DNA of 39,280 nucleotides from Acidobacteriota bacterium (GCA_013290025.1 JABCYV010000012.1:1-39280); one strand, 5' to 3'; shown: positions 15,440-27,617, counted from the first letter of the stretch. Program-made: numbers and translations. The notes: a model not told the origin generated them from the sequence alone.

Positions 15440-16956
15440 TGGGCACCGCCTTTTTGGTCCGACGGCGCCACAGTTTCGATGATTCCTACGGTGCGGTTGG
15501 TGGGAACGAAAGTCTGATTCGCCACACGACGGATGTCGGCTTTAGTGACTTTGTCCAGATTCTCCACCTGGTGGAAGAGTTCCCGCCAATCGTCGTAGCG
15601 TGCCTGGTACTGTGCCAACTGGATAGCCAGGCCCTCGTTATTCGCCAAACCGCGCAGCAAATTGGCCTTGGCTCGGGTGGTAATCATCTTCAGTTCCTCG
15701 TCGCTAATGTCCTCTTTTTTCAGGCGTTCGATTTCGGAGTGGATCGCTTCTCCCATTTCTTCCGGTTTATGGCCAGGCATCGGAAAAGCATAGAACGCGA
15801 ACAGGTGAGGATACTTATTGCCCGGTAGACCCGTGAAGCCGGCCGAGTCGGCGGCGATCTTTTTATCGCGCACCAGCGCCCGATACAACCGCGAAGTGCG
15901 CCCGTTCGACATAAGATCTGCAATGGCGTCGTACACCGCGTCATCTTTGCTGCGGTAGTCGGGGCGATGGTAGCCCTCGAGATAAAGTGGCTGTGCCGTT
16001 TCCCGCAGCACAACACGGCGCTCGGAATTCTGCGGCGGCTCGGTGGTGGTGCGCTCGTCTGGTTTTTCATGAGACGGAATCCGGCCGAAGTACTTTTCGA
16101 TGATTGGCATCGCTTCCGAGGGCTTAATGTCACCGACCACCGCCACCACCATGTTTGAGGGAATGTAATACTCGTCAAAGAATTTCTGCGCGTCGGTGGC
16201 GGAAAACGAATTCAGGTCAGACATCCAGCCGATGGTCGGACGATGGTACGGATGCGCCTGATAGGCCGCAGTTACGAATTGTTCCAGCAACCGCCCCACC
16301 GGATTGCTGTCGGTACGCAGGCGGCGTTCCTCGATCACAACGTTCCGCTCTTTGTAAAACTCGCGCATCACGGGGTGCATGAAGCGCTCCGATTCCAGGT
16401 AGGCCCACAGCTCGAGCCGGTTTTCCGGCAAAGAATAGTGGTAGGCGGTCTCGTCCAGATTCGTGAACGCATTCAGTCCCTCTACCCCGTTACTCTCCAG
16501 AATCTGAGGGAATTCGTTCGGCTTGACATATTTTTCCGCTTCCGCAATGTCATCCTGCCAGGTTTTTTCCCGCTGCTTCAGCTTCTGATCATCGCGGCCG
16601 GTGCTCTTGTCGCGCTCGGCGATGTAGGCGGCATAAGCCTGTTCCACTTTCGCCAGTGCAACCTTCTCGGCTGGATAATCAGTGGTGCCAATCTTGTCCG
16701 TCCCTTTGAAAGCCATGTGCTCGAACATGTGAGCAAGCCCAGTCTTGCCCATGGGATCCTGCACCGAACCAGCATCCACATGCGTGAAAAATGAAAACAC
16801 TGGCGCTTCCGGGCGTTCGCAGATTACGACAGTCAGGCCGTTAGCTAATTTCTTGACCGTGATGCGCTTCTCGAATGAACCGAGGTCTTGTGCCCCGGCC
16901 AAAGCGGCCGAAAGGGCAAAAAGTATGCTTAGAAAGCTGATGGCACGGTATTTCAT
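15436..16956 (-). CDS. M16 zinc metallopeptidase, active subunit
   Basis: The start is the ATG at 16956, preceded by GGAGGTCC. A longer in-frame opening to 17145 would add 63 residues that do not look like protein of this family. The product has 506 residues with a signal peptide (MKYRAISFLSILFALSAALAG). The inverted zinc motif HMFEH (His76, Glu79, His80) sits in KTGLAHMFEHMAFKGT, and NAFTNLDETAYHYSLPEN carries the region of the third ligand. The enzyme probably degrades or trims peptides in the periplasm with the inactive partner encoded next. It is the first gene of the M16-M16-GIDE operon and is divergent from the primase-polymerase gene. Confidence 0.9.
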   Translation of the reverse strand: MKYRAISFLSILFALSAALAGAQDLGSFEKRITVKKLANGLTVVICERPEAPVFSFFTHVDAGSVQDPMGKTGLAHMFEHMAFKGTDKIGTTDYPAEKVALAKVEQAYAAYIAERDKSTGRDDQKLKQREKTWQDDIAEAEKYVKPNEFPQILESNGVEGLNAFTNLDETAYHYSLPENRLELWAYLESERFMHPVMREFYKERNVVIEERRLRTDSNPVGRLLEQFVTAAYQAHPYHRPTIGWMSDLNSFSATDAQKFFDEYYIPSNMVVAVVGDIKPSEAMPIIEKYFGRIPSHEKPDERTTTEPPQNSERRVVLRETAQPLYLEGYHRPDYRSKDDAVYDAIADLMSNGRTSRLYRALVRDKKIAADSAGFTGLPGNKYPHLFAFYAFPMPGHKPEEMGEAIHSEIERLKKEDISDEELKMITTRAKANLLRGLANNEGLAIQLAQYQARYDDWRELFHQVENLDKVTKADIRRVANQTFVPTNRTVGIIETVAPSDQKGGAQ

Positions 16957-17132
16957 TGGACCTCCACGGCGGTTGGGCGAAGCATCAAAGGAAGAACTTG
17001 AAGTTACGTTGGGAGCAGGGAAATTGTCAAACCGCACTCGTCGGTCGTCATGTCTGTCATCCTGAACCTGGTTGAGCTTACAGCTATACTGAACGGGCAT
17101 CCACTGACGGCAACGCAAGCGAGAGAGGCGGC

Positions 17133-18233
17133 TTGAGCAAACCACAATCCATCGAAATCGAAGGCAAGCATCTAAGCCTGACCAATCTAGACAAGGTCCT
17201 GTATCCGGCGACGGGATTCACCAAGGGACAGGTCATCGACTACTACGCCCGTATCGCGCCAGTTCTCGTCCCCCATCTTGCCGGACGACCATTAACTCTG
17301 AAACGCTATCCCAATGGTGTTGACAGCCAATACTTCTTTGAGAAGAACGCCACCGCTCACCGGCCAGACTGGGTGAAGACCGCCCCGATCTGGAGCGAGG
17401 GCAATCGCCGCAATGTGAATTACATCCTGGCCAATGATCTCCCCACAGTGGTGTGGATGGCGAACCTGGCAGCGATCGAACTCCATCCTTCGCTTTCGCT
17501 GGCCAAGGAGATCAATCGTCCAACCATGATGGTTTTCGATCTGGATCCCGGTCCTCCCGCCAACATTGTGCAATGCGCTCAGGTCGGGATGTGGCTACGG
17601 GAAATCTTCGAGCACTTCGGGTTGCAGAGCTTTCCCAAGACGTCCGGCTCGAAAGGGTTGCAAATTTACATTCCTCTCAACACGCCCACCAGTTATGAAG
17701 CCACCAAGCCCTTCGCTCAAGCGCTCGCCCGCTTGCTGGAAAACGACCACCGAGAACTTGTGGTCTCCGACATGAAGAAGCAGCTGCGAGTGAATAAGGT
17801 ATTCGTGGACTGGAGCCAGAATGATCGGCACAAGACCACCATCGGCGTGTACTCGCTGCGCGCGCGGGAGCGTCCCACGGTGTCAACGCCGGTGAAGTGG
17901 GAAGAGGTCGAGCAGGTCTTGAAGAAAAAAGATCCCAACCGGCTGGTTTTCGAAGGGCCTCAGGTGCTTGGACGAGTGGAGAAAATGGGAGATCTCTTCG
18001 AGCCTGTCCTGAAGTTGAAACAGAAATTGCCGAAGTTGGCGGCTGATGTAGGCGCGGGCGTCCTCGCCCGTGCATCGAGTGAAGATGGGGAAGCAGCAAC
18101 CGGGCGGCGAACATCCGCCACCGTCAAAGATGGACTCGAAATCAGCGCCCAGGCCGAATCGCGCAGCAGGCGCCGAAGTAAGACCGTCAAACCTGGTAAG
18201 CACAAGGCAGGGAAGAAGACCAGGAAGATATAA
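17133..18233 (+). CDS. ligD: Stand-alone LigD-type primase-polymerase (PolDom) of NHEJ
   Basis: The start is a TTG at 17133 with GAGAGGCGG just upstream. The protein has 366 residues. It shows the archaeo-eukaryotic primase motifs of LigD polymerase domains: FDLDPG with Asp136 and Asp138, SGSKGLQ (171-177), and VNKVFVDWSQND with Asp226. There is no ligase or phosphoesterase domain, so it is a separate PolDom. It would add ribonucleotides or nucleotides at broken DNA ends for Ku/ligase repair. Neither Ku nor a ligase is in this window. The last 20 residues are very basic (RRRSKTVKPGKHKAGKKTRK), probably for DNA contact. It is followed after 49 bp by the DUF72 gene. Confidence 0.87.
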   Translation: MSKPQSIEIEGKHLSLTNLDKVLYPATGFTKGQVIDYYARIAPVLVPHLAGRPLTLKRYPNGVDSQYFFEKNATAHRPDWVKTAPIWSEGNRRNVNYILANDLPTVVWMANLAAIELHPSLSLAKEINRPTMMVFDLDPGPPANIVQCAQVGMWLREIFEHFGLQSFPKTSGSKGLQIYIPLNTPTSYEATKPFAQALARLLENDHRELVVSDMKKQLRVNKVFVDWSQNDRHKTTIGVYSLRARERPTVSTPVKWEEVEQVLKKKDPNRLVFEGPQVLGRVEKMGDLFEPVLKLKQKLPKLAADVGAGVLARASSEDGEAATGRRTSATVKDGLEISAQAESRSRRRSKTVKPGKHKAGKKTRKI

Positions 18234-18282
18234 TCTGGCACGCGAGGCGAAGCGAGCCGCTCCCCCCACCCAAAGGTCAAAC

Positions 18283-18996
18283 ATGGCGCAACTCTATGCC
18301 GGCACATCTGGATGGGCGTATCCAAGCTGGAAGCCGGACTTTTATCCTGCGAAGCTGGCGCAGAAGAATTTTCTGCAGCACTACGCGACTCAGCTGAACA
18401 CTGTCGAAGTCAACTTTACCTTTCGCCAACTGGTGAAGGAGACCACTATCCAGAAATGGATTGCCGAAACACCACCTCATTTTCGCTTCGGGATAAAAGC
18501 CCATCAGGTCATCACGCACATCAAACGGCTCAAGAAAACGGAAGACTTCGTTCCGCGGTTTCTAAGCACGATCGAGGGGCTGGCGCGGGCTGAAAAACTC
18601 GGGCCGCTGCTCTTTCAACTTCCGCCCAACATGAAAGCCGAATCCCAGGTTCTGGAGGAATTTCTTGGCGTTCTTCCCCGCGCGGTACCATCGGCATTCG
18701 AGTTTCGGCACGTCTCCTGGTTCTCCGATGAAATTTTCAATCTTCTAAAGTCTCACAATCGGGCCCTTTGCGTCGCCGAAACCGAAGAACGGTCCACGCC
18801 CGATGTAGTGACTGCCGATTTCTGCTACTACCGTTATCGCAAGCCCACATACACGCCCGACGAGCGCCGCGCGATGGTGGAACGGACTCAAGAGCATATC
18901 GGGCAGGGCCGCAACGTGTTTGCTTATTTCAAGCACGAGGAGACGCCGGAAGGGGCAATCTCCGCGGTCGAGTTGCTGCGTGCAATGGCGGCATAA
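18283..18996 (+). CDS. DUF72 (YecE-like) family protein
   Basis: The start is the ATG at 18283 (MAQLYAGTSGWAYPSWKPDFYP), which matches the usual N-terminus GTSGWxYxxWxxxFYP of DUF72; upstream in-frame codons overlap the polymerase tail and are not used. It has 237 residues. LNTVEVNFTFRQL, FRFGIKAHQVITH, LLFQLPPNMK, AFEFRHVSW and VFAYFKHEE are family landmarks of a TIM-barrel fold. The biochemical function of DUF72 is not established. It is likely co-transcribed with the primase-polymerase gene. Confidence 0.87.
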   Translation: MAQLYAGTSGWAYPSWKPDFYPAKLAQKNFLQHYATQLNTVEVNFTFRQLVKETTIQKWIAETPPHFRFGIKAHQVITHIKRLKKTEDFVPRFLSTIEGLARAEKLGPLLFQLPPNMKAESQVLEEFLGVLPRAVPSAFEFRHVSWFSDEIFNLLKSHNRALCVAETEERSTPDVVTADFCYYRYRKPTYTPDERRAMVERTQEHIGQGRNVFAYFKHEETPEGAISAVELLRAMAA

Positions 18997-19028
18997 CAGG
19001 GAAACGGGGCAGAGATCCTTCGACTTTC

Positions 19029-19052
19029 TGTCCATCCGCAATCGGATGGACA
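19029..19052. repeat. Perfect hairpin TGTCCATCCG-CAAT-CGGATGGACA inside an intergenic repeat-like block
   Basis: The 10-bp arms are perfect. The hairpin is nested between GATCCTTCGACTT and CTTCGCTCAGGATGACA, which are themselves partly complementary outer arms. There is no T-run, so a repeat element or mRNA-end structure between the DUF72 and recombinase genes is more likely than a classical terminator. A related TGTCATCCTGA occurs at about 17055. Confidence 0.55.
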
Positions 19053-19129
19053 ACTTCGCTCAGGATGACAAGAGACTCGCACCCGCTTAATCACTTTCCC
19101 CTGCGTCCGATAATGCGCATACTCAAGCT

Positions 19130-20050
19130 GTGGCCTCCGAAGCCAATGCCCGCGTCGTCCCCGGCTTTCTCGACTACCTGAAAGTAGAAAAAGGCCTGGC
19201 CCCGCTCACGATTGCGGCATACACCACCGACCTTGCCCAGTTCGCCGGATTTCTGCAGAAACGCAAACGTACGTTGCTCAATGCACGCCGGAACGATGTG
19301 CGCGATTTCATCCAGCAGTTGTTTGCTAACGCCGTGGACGGAAGATCGGTTGGGCGAAAGCTTTCGGCGTTGCGCCATGTCTACCGTTACCTTCTACTCG
19401 ACAAACTGATCGAACACGATCCCACGCTCAACATCAACTCACCCAAGCAATGGAAAGTGCTGCCCAAGTCGCTGGCGCGCGATGAAATGGACGCGATACT
19501 GAGCCGCCCACAGGTCTCATCACTGCGCAAGCAGGACGAAGCACTAGCCGCGCGTGACCGTGCCATGCTCGAGGTTTTATATGCCGGGGCACTGCGCGTC
19601 TCTGAAATCATCGGAGTCAAGCTCGAAGATCTGAAGCTCGATCTCGGTTATGTACTGGTGCGCGGCAAGGGTGACAAAGAGCGCATCGTGCCTCTGGGAA
19701 AATCGGCTCAGGACGCCTTGACCGAGTACATGAAGCACTCACGCGTGGTACTGATGGCAGGTAAGACTACGCCGCTTCTGTTTTTCAGCCGTGGGGCGCG
19801 GAAGCTGACCCGTCAGCGAGTCTGGCAGATGGTGCGTGCCGCTTCCGTCGGCACCGGTCGCAATGCAAGTCCGCATATGTTGCGCCACAGTTGCGCCACC
19901 CACATGGTAGAAAATGGCGCCGACCTGAGAACCGTACAGACGATCCTTGGACACTCCGATATTTCGACCACGCAGGTGTATACGCACTTGGCACTCGATC
20001 GGTTGAAGAACGTTTATCAGAAGCATCATCCGAGAGCGAAGGCGAGATGA
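19130..20050 (+). CDS. xerC: Tyrosine recombinase, XerC/XerD type (first of pair)
   Basis: The start is a GTG at 19130. The product has 306 residues, the usual Xer length, with an N-terminal SAM-like core-binding domain (about 8-95) and the catalytic domain after it. The full active site is present: Arg156 (ALRVSEI), Lys180 (RGKGDKER), His249 and Arg252 ([11 protein letters not shown]), His275 ([10 protein letters not shown]) and the nucleophile Tyr284 (VYTH). Its role is probably resolution of chromosome dimers at dif with a partner. The TGA overlaps the ATG of a second recombinase, so the two are co-translated. Which of the two is XerC and which XerD is not certain from sequence alone. Confidence 0.87.
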   Translation: MASEANARVVPGFLDYLKVEKGLAPLTIAAYTTDLAQFAGFLQKRKRTLLNARRNDVRDFIQQLFANAVDGRSVGRKLSALRHVYRYLLLDKLIEHDPTLNINSPKQWKVLPKSLARDEMDAILSRPQVSSLRKQDEALAARDRAMLEVLYAGALRVSEIIGVKLEDLKLDLGYVLVRGKGDKERIVPLGKSAQDALTEYMKHSRVVLMAGKTTPLLFFSRGARKLTRQRVWQMVRAASVGTGRNASPHMLRHSCATHMVENGADLRTVQTILGHSDISTTQVYTHLALDRLKNVYQKHHPRAKAR

Positions 20051-20970
20051 AGAGTAGCGTCGCAACACGAACCGCTCGCCCCACTGCGGAAAAAGCGGTG
20101 GCGCAATTTCTTCGTTCCTTGCGCGAGCGCAACGCTTCGGCGCACACCATTAAGGCCTACGCTGGCGACCTCACGAACTTTTCAAGCTATGTCGGATCCC
20201 GCCCGTGGCGAAATATCGATCACGTGACCATTCGTGGATTCCTGTCTCATCTTTACGAAAAAGGGCTGGGCAAGACTTCGGTCGCGCGGTCACTGGCCGC
20301 CGTACGCTCCCTGTTTCGCTGGCTTGCGCAGGAAGGGATCGTCGAACAGAATCCAGCCGCATTGGTCGCAACCCCGAAACTCCCGAAGAAGCTCCCCCGC
20401 GTCCCTACCATCGAAGAAATGAACACTGTCCTCGACAGCGAAATGCCGGAAGTCGCCGCCTTTCCCGAGCGCGATAGGCTAATGTTCGAACTGCTCTACG
20501 GCTGTGGCATCCGCAACTCGGAACTGATTGGCATCAATCTCGACGCCATCCGCTTAAGCTCGGAAGCGATCCTCATCCGCGGCAAAGGGAAAAAAGAGCG
20601 CTACGTGCCCTTCGGTGACTCGGTGAAGGTGGCGCTGACTGCCTATCTGCCGGTGCGCCAGAAACTGCTTGCCGAGCGGAAGAGGAACACCCCAGCGTTG
20701 CTGATCAACCAGCGTGCCGGCCGCCTTACTACCCGGAGCGTCGGGCGAATCATCAAGAAAATCGCCGTCGCCAAGGGACTTTCTCCCGACGTCCATCCGC
20801 ATACTCTGCGCCACGCTTTCGGCACGCACCTGTTAGAAGAGGGCGCCGACCTGCGCGCTATCCAGGAGATGCTGGGCCACGAACGGCTTTCGACCACCCA
20901 GCGATATACCCAGCTTTCGATGAAGCACGTTCTTCACGTGTACGACCAAACCCATCCGCGGGCAAAATAA
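20047..20970 (+). CDS. xerD: Tyrosine recombinase, XerC/XerD type (second of pair)
   Basis: The start is the ATG at 20047 in the ATGA overlap with the first recombinase. The product has 307 residues. Catalytic residues are Arg156 (GIRNSEL), Lys180 (RGKGKKER), His252 and Arg255 ([12 protein letters not shown]), His278 ([10 protein letters not shown]) and Tyr287 (RYTQ), all intact. The two recombinases align over their whole length but are clearly different proteins, as expected for a XerC/XerD heterodimer rather than a recent duplication. No dif-like 28-bp site was recognised in the window. Confidence 0.87.
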   Translation: MKSSVATRTARPTAEKAVAQFLRSLRERNASAHTIKAYAGDLTNFSSYVGSRPWRNIDHVTIRGFLSHLYEKGLGKTSVARSLAAVRSLFRWLAQEGIVEQNPAALVATPKLPKKLPRVPTIEEMNTVLDSEMPEVAAFPERDRLMFELLYGCGIRNSELIGINLDAIRLSSEAILIRGKGKKERYVPFGDSVKVALTAYLPVRQKLLAERKRNTPALLINQRAGRLTTRSVGRIIKKIAVAKGLSPDVHPHTLRHAFGTHLLEEGADLRAIQEMLGHERLSTTQRYTQLSMKHVLHVYDQTHPRAK

Positions 20971-21109
20971 GACGGCGGCCGCAGCGGTTTCCCAGTATGA
21001 GTCTTCTCGCTGTTCTCGCTCTGCGATTCGTTACTTTCGTTTCACCAAACTCGGCCTATTTGCCGCGAGGACAGATACCATTCATATACAGCCTATGAGA
21101 GGTTGCACT

Positions 21110-21559
21110 ATGAGACTCACCGGTTTTCTGCTGGCTTTGCTCTGTGCCACCGCGTCACTGGCGCGGGGCCAAGACAACGCTGATCCTTCTAGTGTTCGAT
21201 CGAGAATCATTGCCTTGGAGAAGGCCTGGAACCAGGCTTACAAGCTCGGTGACACCAAAGGGCTGGACGCTCTCCTCGATAACGAGATGGTACTGATTAA
21301 CGATGACGGCACGGTGCAATCCAAAGCCGAGTTTCTTTCAAGCATAAAGGCCAGCAACTCCCAAGAGCAGCAAGTTGCCCCCGAATCGATGCACGTGCAT
21401 GTGTACGGGAATGCCGCCGTCGCGACAGGAGTATTTCGCGCCAGGGGAATCGAGGCAGGGAAGTCCTACGTGCGGCGCGAACGCTTTGTCGATACCTGGA
21501 TTTACAAAGACGGGAAGTGGGTGTGTGTCGCCTCGAATGCAACTCCAGTTTTACGCTGA
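21110..21559 (+). CDS. Secreted SnoaL/DUF4440-like (NTF2-fold) protein
   Basis: The ATG at 21110 is preferred because GAGAGG lies 7 bases upstream; an ATG at 21095 would add 5 residues. The product has 149 residues with a signal peptide (MRLTGFLLALLCATASLARG). After it come IIALEKAWNQAYKLGDTKGLDALL, MVLINDDGTVQSKAEFL, VHVYGNAAVATGVF and FVDTWIYKDGKWVCVASNAT. This order is typical of DUF4440/SnoaL-like small cone-barrel proteins. No catalytic assignment is possible. It is monocistronic and convergent with the acyl-ligase fusion, 34 bp apart. Confidence 0.82.
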   Translation: MRLTGFLLALLCATASLARGQDNADPSSVRSRIIALEKAWNQAYKLGDTKGLDALLDNEMVLINDDGTVQSKAEFLSSIKASNSQEQQVAPESMHVHVYGNAAVATGVFRARGIEAGKSYVRRERFVDTWIYKDGKWVCVASNATPVLR

Positions 21560-21593
21560 AGCCTCGGTTTGCTGCAACCAGTAATCTCCCGCC

Positions 21594-24401
21594 TCACCGA
21601 CGTTCAGCGCGCAACTCTTGCCACATGGCCACCACCCGCGCTCTCAGCTCGGCAGTGAGCCGCTCATATGCCGCTTCAGAGGCTTCGGACTCGGGCGGGG
21701 GATAGATAGGATCACCAAATTTCATCTGCACGGGCGCGAACTTCTGAAAAAACTTCTTCCCCCGCGGCCAGACTTCATAGAAGCCTTCGATCGCAACCGG
21801 AACGATCGGCACTTGCGCGTGAATGGAAAGAATCGCGGCGCCCTTCTTGAAGACCCGTGGCGTGCCGTCAATGCTGCGCTCGCCTTCCGGGTAGAGAATC
21901 ATAATCCGTCCATGCCGCAAGCCGAAGATGCCGGCGCGCATTGCGGAAACCAGGTTGGCATCCGGATCCAGCACCATCACACGCAGCCAGCGGGCCAGAA
22001 CACGCATCGGACCAGAACCAAAAATCTCACTCGTTCCCCCCGAAAACAAATCGCGAAAGGCGGACCAAGGCAAAACGCTGCTCAGGATTACAGGATCGAC
22101 AAAGCTCTGGTGATTCGAAGAAATGATGTAGGGGCCGTGCCCGGGAAGCCTGTCCAGGCCGGTGACGCGCAAGCGCAGCCGATCGGAAGCGAAAATCTGT
22201 ATCAGGCGACTCAAAACATAGAAGACGTGCTCGGCGAAGCGTCCCGGAGAGCCGAGGGCAAGTACCTCTGGATCGGTCGATTCTTGTTGCAGCAGCGCCT
22301 TCCAGCCAGCAAATTGGGCGCGGGTTATTGTCTTTCCCGCGGCTGCACTTTCCCGCACCGTATCCACCAATTCGCGCACGGTGTAGATGTCAGCCAAGCG
22401 TGACTCCTCTACATCGCCGCCGAGCTCTTCTTCCAGTGCGACCAATAGTTCGACTCGCTGCATCGAATCAAACCCCAGATCGAGTTCCAGATTATCGCCG
22501 GGCCGAATGACATCGGGAGCTGATTTAGCAGAGTCCCGAACAATCTTCAGCGCGCGTTGTACTTCCGGCTGCTCCAGCCACGCTGTATCGTCGGCGCTCA
22601 GCGGACGCTCGGACGCAACTTCCGAATCGTCCGACTGACCCCGCGCCTGGTTCGCCCGCACCCGCTTCTCAATTTCGAAGCGCTTCAGCTTCCGGGTCGT
22701 GGTGTGAGGTAACTCCTCTGGCCAGATTTCATAACTTCCAATTCGTTTGGTCGACGGCAGTTGCGCCGAGAAGGTTTCAATGTCGAAACGAATGACTTCC
22801 TTCGCATTGCTAATCCTTTGCCGCTTGAGCATCTCGAAATTCGGCACGATCACAGCATGTAGCCGCTCCGACGTGGGATCGCCCGGCTTTGCCTCCAACC
22901 CCATCACGCAGATTTCCTTGATGTAGGGCGATTTGGAATAATGCGCTTCGATCTCTTCCGGATAGATGTTCTTACCATTGCTGAGAACGATCACGTCTTT
23001 CTTGCGGCCGGTGATGACCAGATTGCCGCGAGCGTCAAACTGCCCCAGGTCACCCGTCAAGAGCCAGCCATCTTTCAGAACAGCAGCGGATGCATCCGGA
23101 CGGTTCCAGTAACCCTTCATCACGACTGCGCCACGAATCGCGATTTCGCCGGTTGCGGGACCACCTTCTTCCTGCGGTTGCGGGTCGATGATTTTTCCTT
23201 CCACGCCGGGCAGTGGCGGCCCAACCGAGCCAATCACGTTATCTTTTGGAACAGTTAAGAAAGCAGCGCCAGTCGTTTCGGTTAAGCCGTAGGCCTGCAA
23301 CACATCAATCCCCAGCGCGTAGAAATCCCGTCCGATCTGGGGATCAAAACGCGAGCCGCCGGTTATCAGATAGCGCATCTTGTCCCCGAACGTCTTGTGG
23401 ATAGGCCGGAAAAAGAGCCTTCCCGTGTTCCAGCCCAAGCGGCGGGCGAAGCGCGTGATTGACATCATGGCCTGCAGCGCGTGCCGCGCTAAGCTGCCGC
23501 GCTTCTGTATTTCTTTGAAGATGCGGTCGTGGATCAGGTAAAAAAACTGTGGCACCACGGCGAATGCGGTGATCTGCCGTTCCTGCAACGCTCGCAGAAG
23601 CTCTGTGGTATTGAGTGTTTCCAGATACACAACCCGCGCGCCTTTCACCAGAGGCAGCAGCAGGTTGGCCATCTGCGAAAGTACGTGAAACAGCGGGAGC
23701 ACTCCGAGAACCGCATCGTCGGGACCGATATCGAGCCGGGCGAATACGGACTCGACCTCGCCCAGCAAGTTGGCGTGGGTGAGCATCACACCTTTGGGAT
23801 CGGCGGTTGTTCCCGAGGTGTAAAGCAGGGAAGCAAGGTTGTCGGCGGGAGATTCAACCGGAGTGAAATTGCCCGGCCCCGCTGCGAAAATACTATCGAG
23901 GTTTGCTACAGGTTGGGCGGGAACTCTGCGTGTAGGCGCAGATTTCTGCCTTCCTCGAGCTGAATTCTGTTCGGCGGTCGGCGTCGCCGGTGATGATTCA
24001 CCCGCGCTTACCAGCACGATAGGAATGTCTAACTCGGCGACCGCGGAATGCGCGGTAGGAAGATGTTTAGCGTCCGCGAACAATAACGAAGTGCCACTGT
24101 CTTTCAGCAACTTCGCGACCTGGTCGGCGCGAAATGCTGTATCCAGGGGAACCGCGGTACAGCCCGCGGCAATGGCTCCGAGATAGGCGGCAACCCACCG
24201 CGGGTGATTGTCGGCGAGAATCGCCAGCCGAGCGCCGCTCTGAAACCCGTTTTCCGCCAGCCAGCGTCCAACCGATTCCGCCTTCTGCCGGGTCTCCGCG
24301 TAGGTATAGCTCTCGGTGCGATCGCGCCGCTGAATTTCCAGCGCGCGATTTTGCGGCCAGCGCTCGGCGCATTCGCGGAAGCGGTGGTAGAAGGTCGGCA
24401 T
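21594..24401 (-). CDS. Acyl-adenylating enzyme - acyl carrier - PlsC acyltransferase fusion
   Basis: This is one 935-residue chain with three parts. Residues 1 to about 600 are an AMP-forming acyl-CoA/ACP synthetase: YTSGTTADPKG (194-204), the TGDLG hinge region and GRKKDVIVLSNGKNIYPEEIE. Residues about 610-700 are a carrier domain with LDLGFDSMQ, where Ser646 is the likely phosphopantetheine site. Residues about 735-935 are a PlsC-type acyltransferase with NHQSFVD (His764, Asp769) and YPEGERS. The parts suggest activation of a fatty acid, loading on the built-in carrier and transfer to a lysophospholipid or glycerol-phosphate-type acceptor. E. coli Aas joins the same two activities in the opposite order and lacks an internal carrier. 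It is divergent from secA. Confidence 0.87.
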   Translation of the reverse strand: MPTFYHRFRECAERWPQNRALEIQRRDRTESYTYAETRQKAESVGRWLAENGFQSGARLAILADNHPRWVAAYLGAIAAGCTAVPLDTAFRADQVAKLLKDSGTSLLFADAKHLPTAHSAVAELDIPIVLVSAGESSPATPTAEQNSARGRQKSAPTRRVPAQPVANLDSIFAAGPGNFTPVESPADNLASLLYTSGTTADPKGVMLTHANLLGEVESVFARLDIGPDDAVLGVLPLFHVLSQMANLLLPLVKGARVVYLETLNTTELLRALQERQITAFAVVPQFFYLIHDRIFKEIQKRGSLARHALQAMMSITRFARRLGWNTGRLFFRPIHKTFGDKMRYLITGGSRFDPQIGRDFYALGIDVLQAYGLTETTGAAFLTVPKDNVIGSVGPPLPGVEGKIIDPQPQEEGGPATGEIAIRGAVVMKGYWNRPDASAAVLKDGWLLTGDLGQFDARGNLVITGRKKDVIVLSNGKNIYPEEIEAHYSKSPYIKEICVMGLEAKPGDPTSERLHAVIVPNFEMLKRQRISNAKEVIRFDIETFSAQLPSTKRIGSYEIWPEELPHTTTRKLKRFEIEKRVRANQARGQSDDSEVASERPLSADDTAWLEQPEVQRALKIVRDSAKSAPDVIRPGDNLELDLGFDSMQRVELLVALEEELGGDVEESRLADIYTVRELVDTVRESAAAGKTITRAQFAGWKALLQQESTDPEVLALGSPGRFAEHVFYVLSRLIQIFASDRLRLRVTGLDRLPGHGPYIISSNHQSFVDPVILSSVLPWSAFRDLFSGGTSEIFGSGPMRVLARWLRVMVLDPDANLVSAMRAGIFGLRHGRIMILYPEGERSIDGTPRVFKKGAAILSIHAQVPIVPVAIEGFYEVWPRGKKFFQKFAPVQMKFGDPIYPPPESEASEAAYERLTAELRARVVAMWQELRAERR

Positions 24402-24538
24402 CGTCAGCGGGAAATCTTACATGAGAACGCTGTGGGACCCCAGTAACTAGAGGTTAGCGCCAACGTCCCTTGGACCGCATCTAATGTGCTAGGCTTCTAA
24501 CAGGCCGGTCGGGATGCGCCCGCGAAGGAACTCCAGAT

Positions 24539-27544
<3,006 letters not shown>

Positions 27545-27586
27545 CTCGCAAATGATCTGGTTTGATGATTTCTAACGGTTACATAG

Positions 27587-27617
27587 GTAACCCGGCTCAC
27601 CCCGTGGGTTACTTTTT
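27587..27617 (+). terminator. Rho-independent terminator after secA
   Basis: GTAACCC (27587-27593) pairs with GGGTTAC (27606-27612) around a 12-base loop, followed directly by TTTTT. It starts 43 bp past the secA stop. Confidence 0.65.

Noticed and set aside
14486-15517. 343-codon plus-strand frame opposite the M16 genes
   Set aside because: It is the antisense shadow of the inactive M16 gene and spans the operon junction; no protein features.
19106-19124. Possible dif site (GATAATGCGCATAC) just upstream of the recombinase pair
   Set aside because: It lacks the two 11-bp half-sites around a 6-bp centre and has only a short chance match to the TAATGCGCAT-like core.
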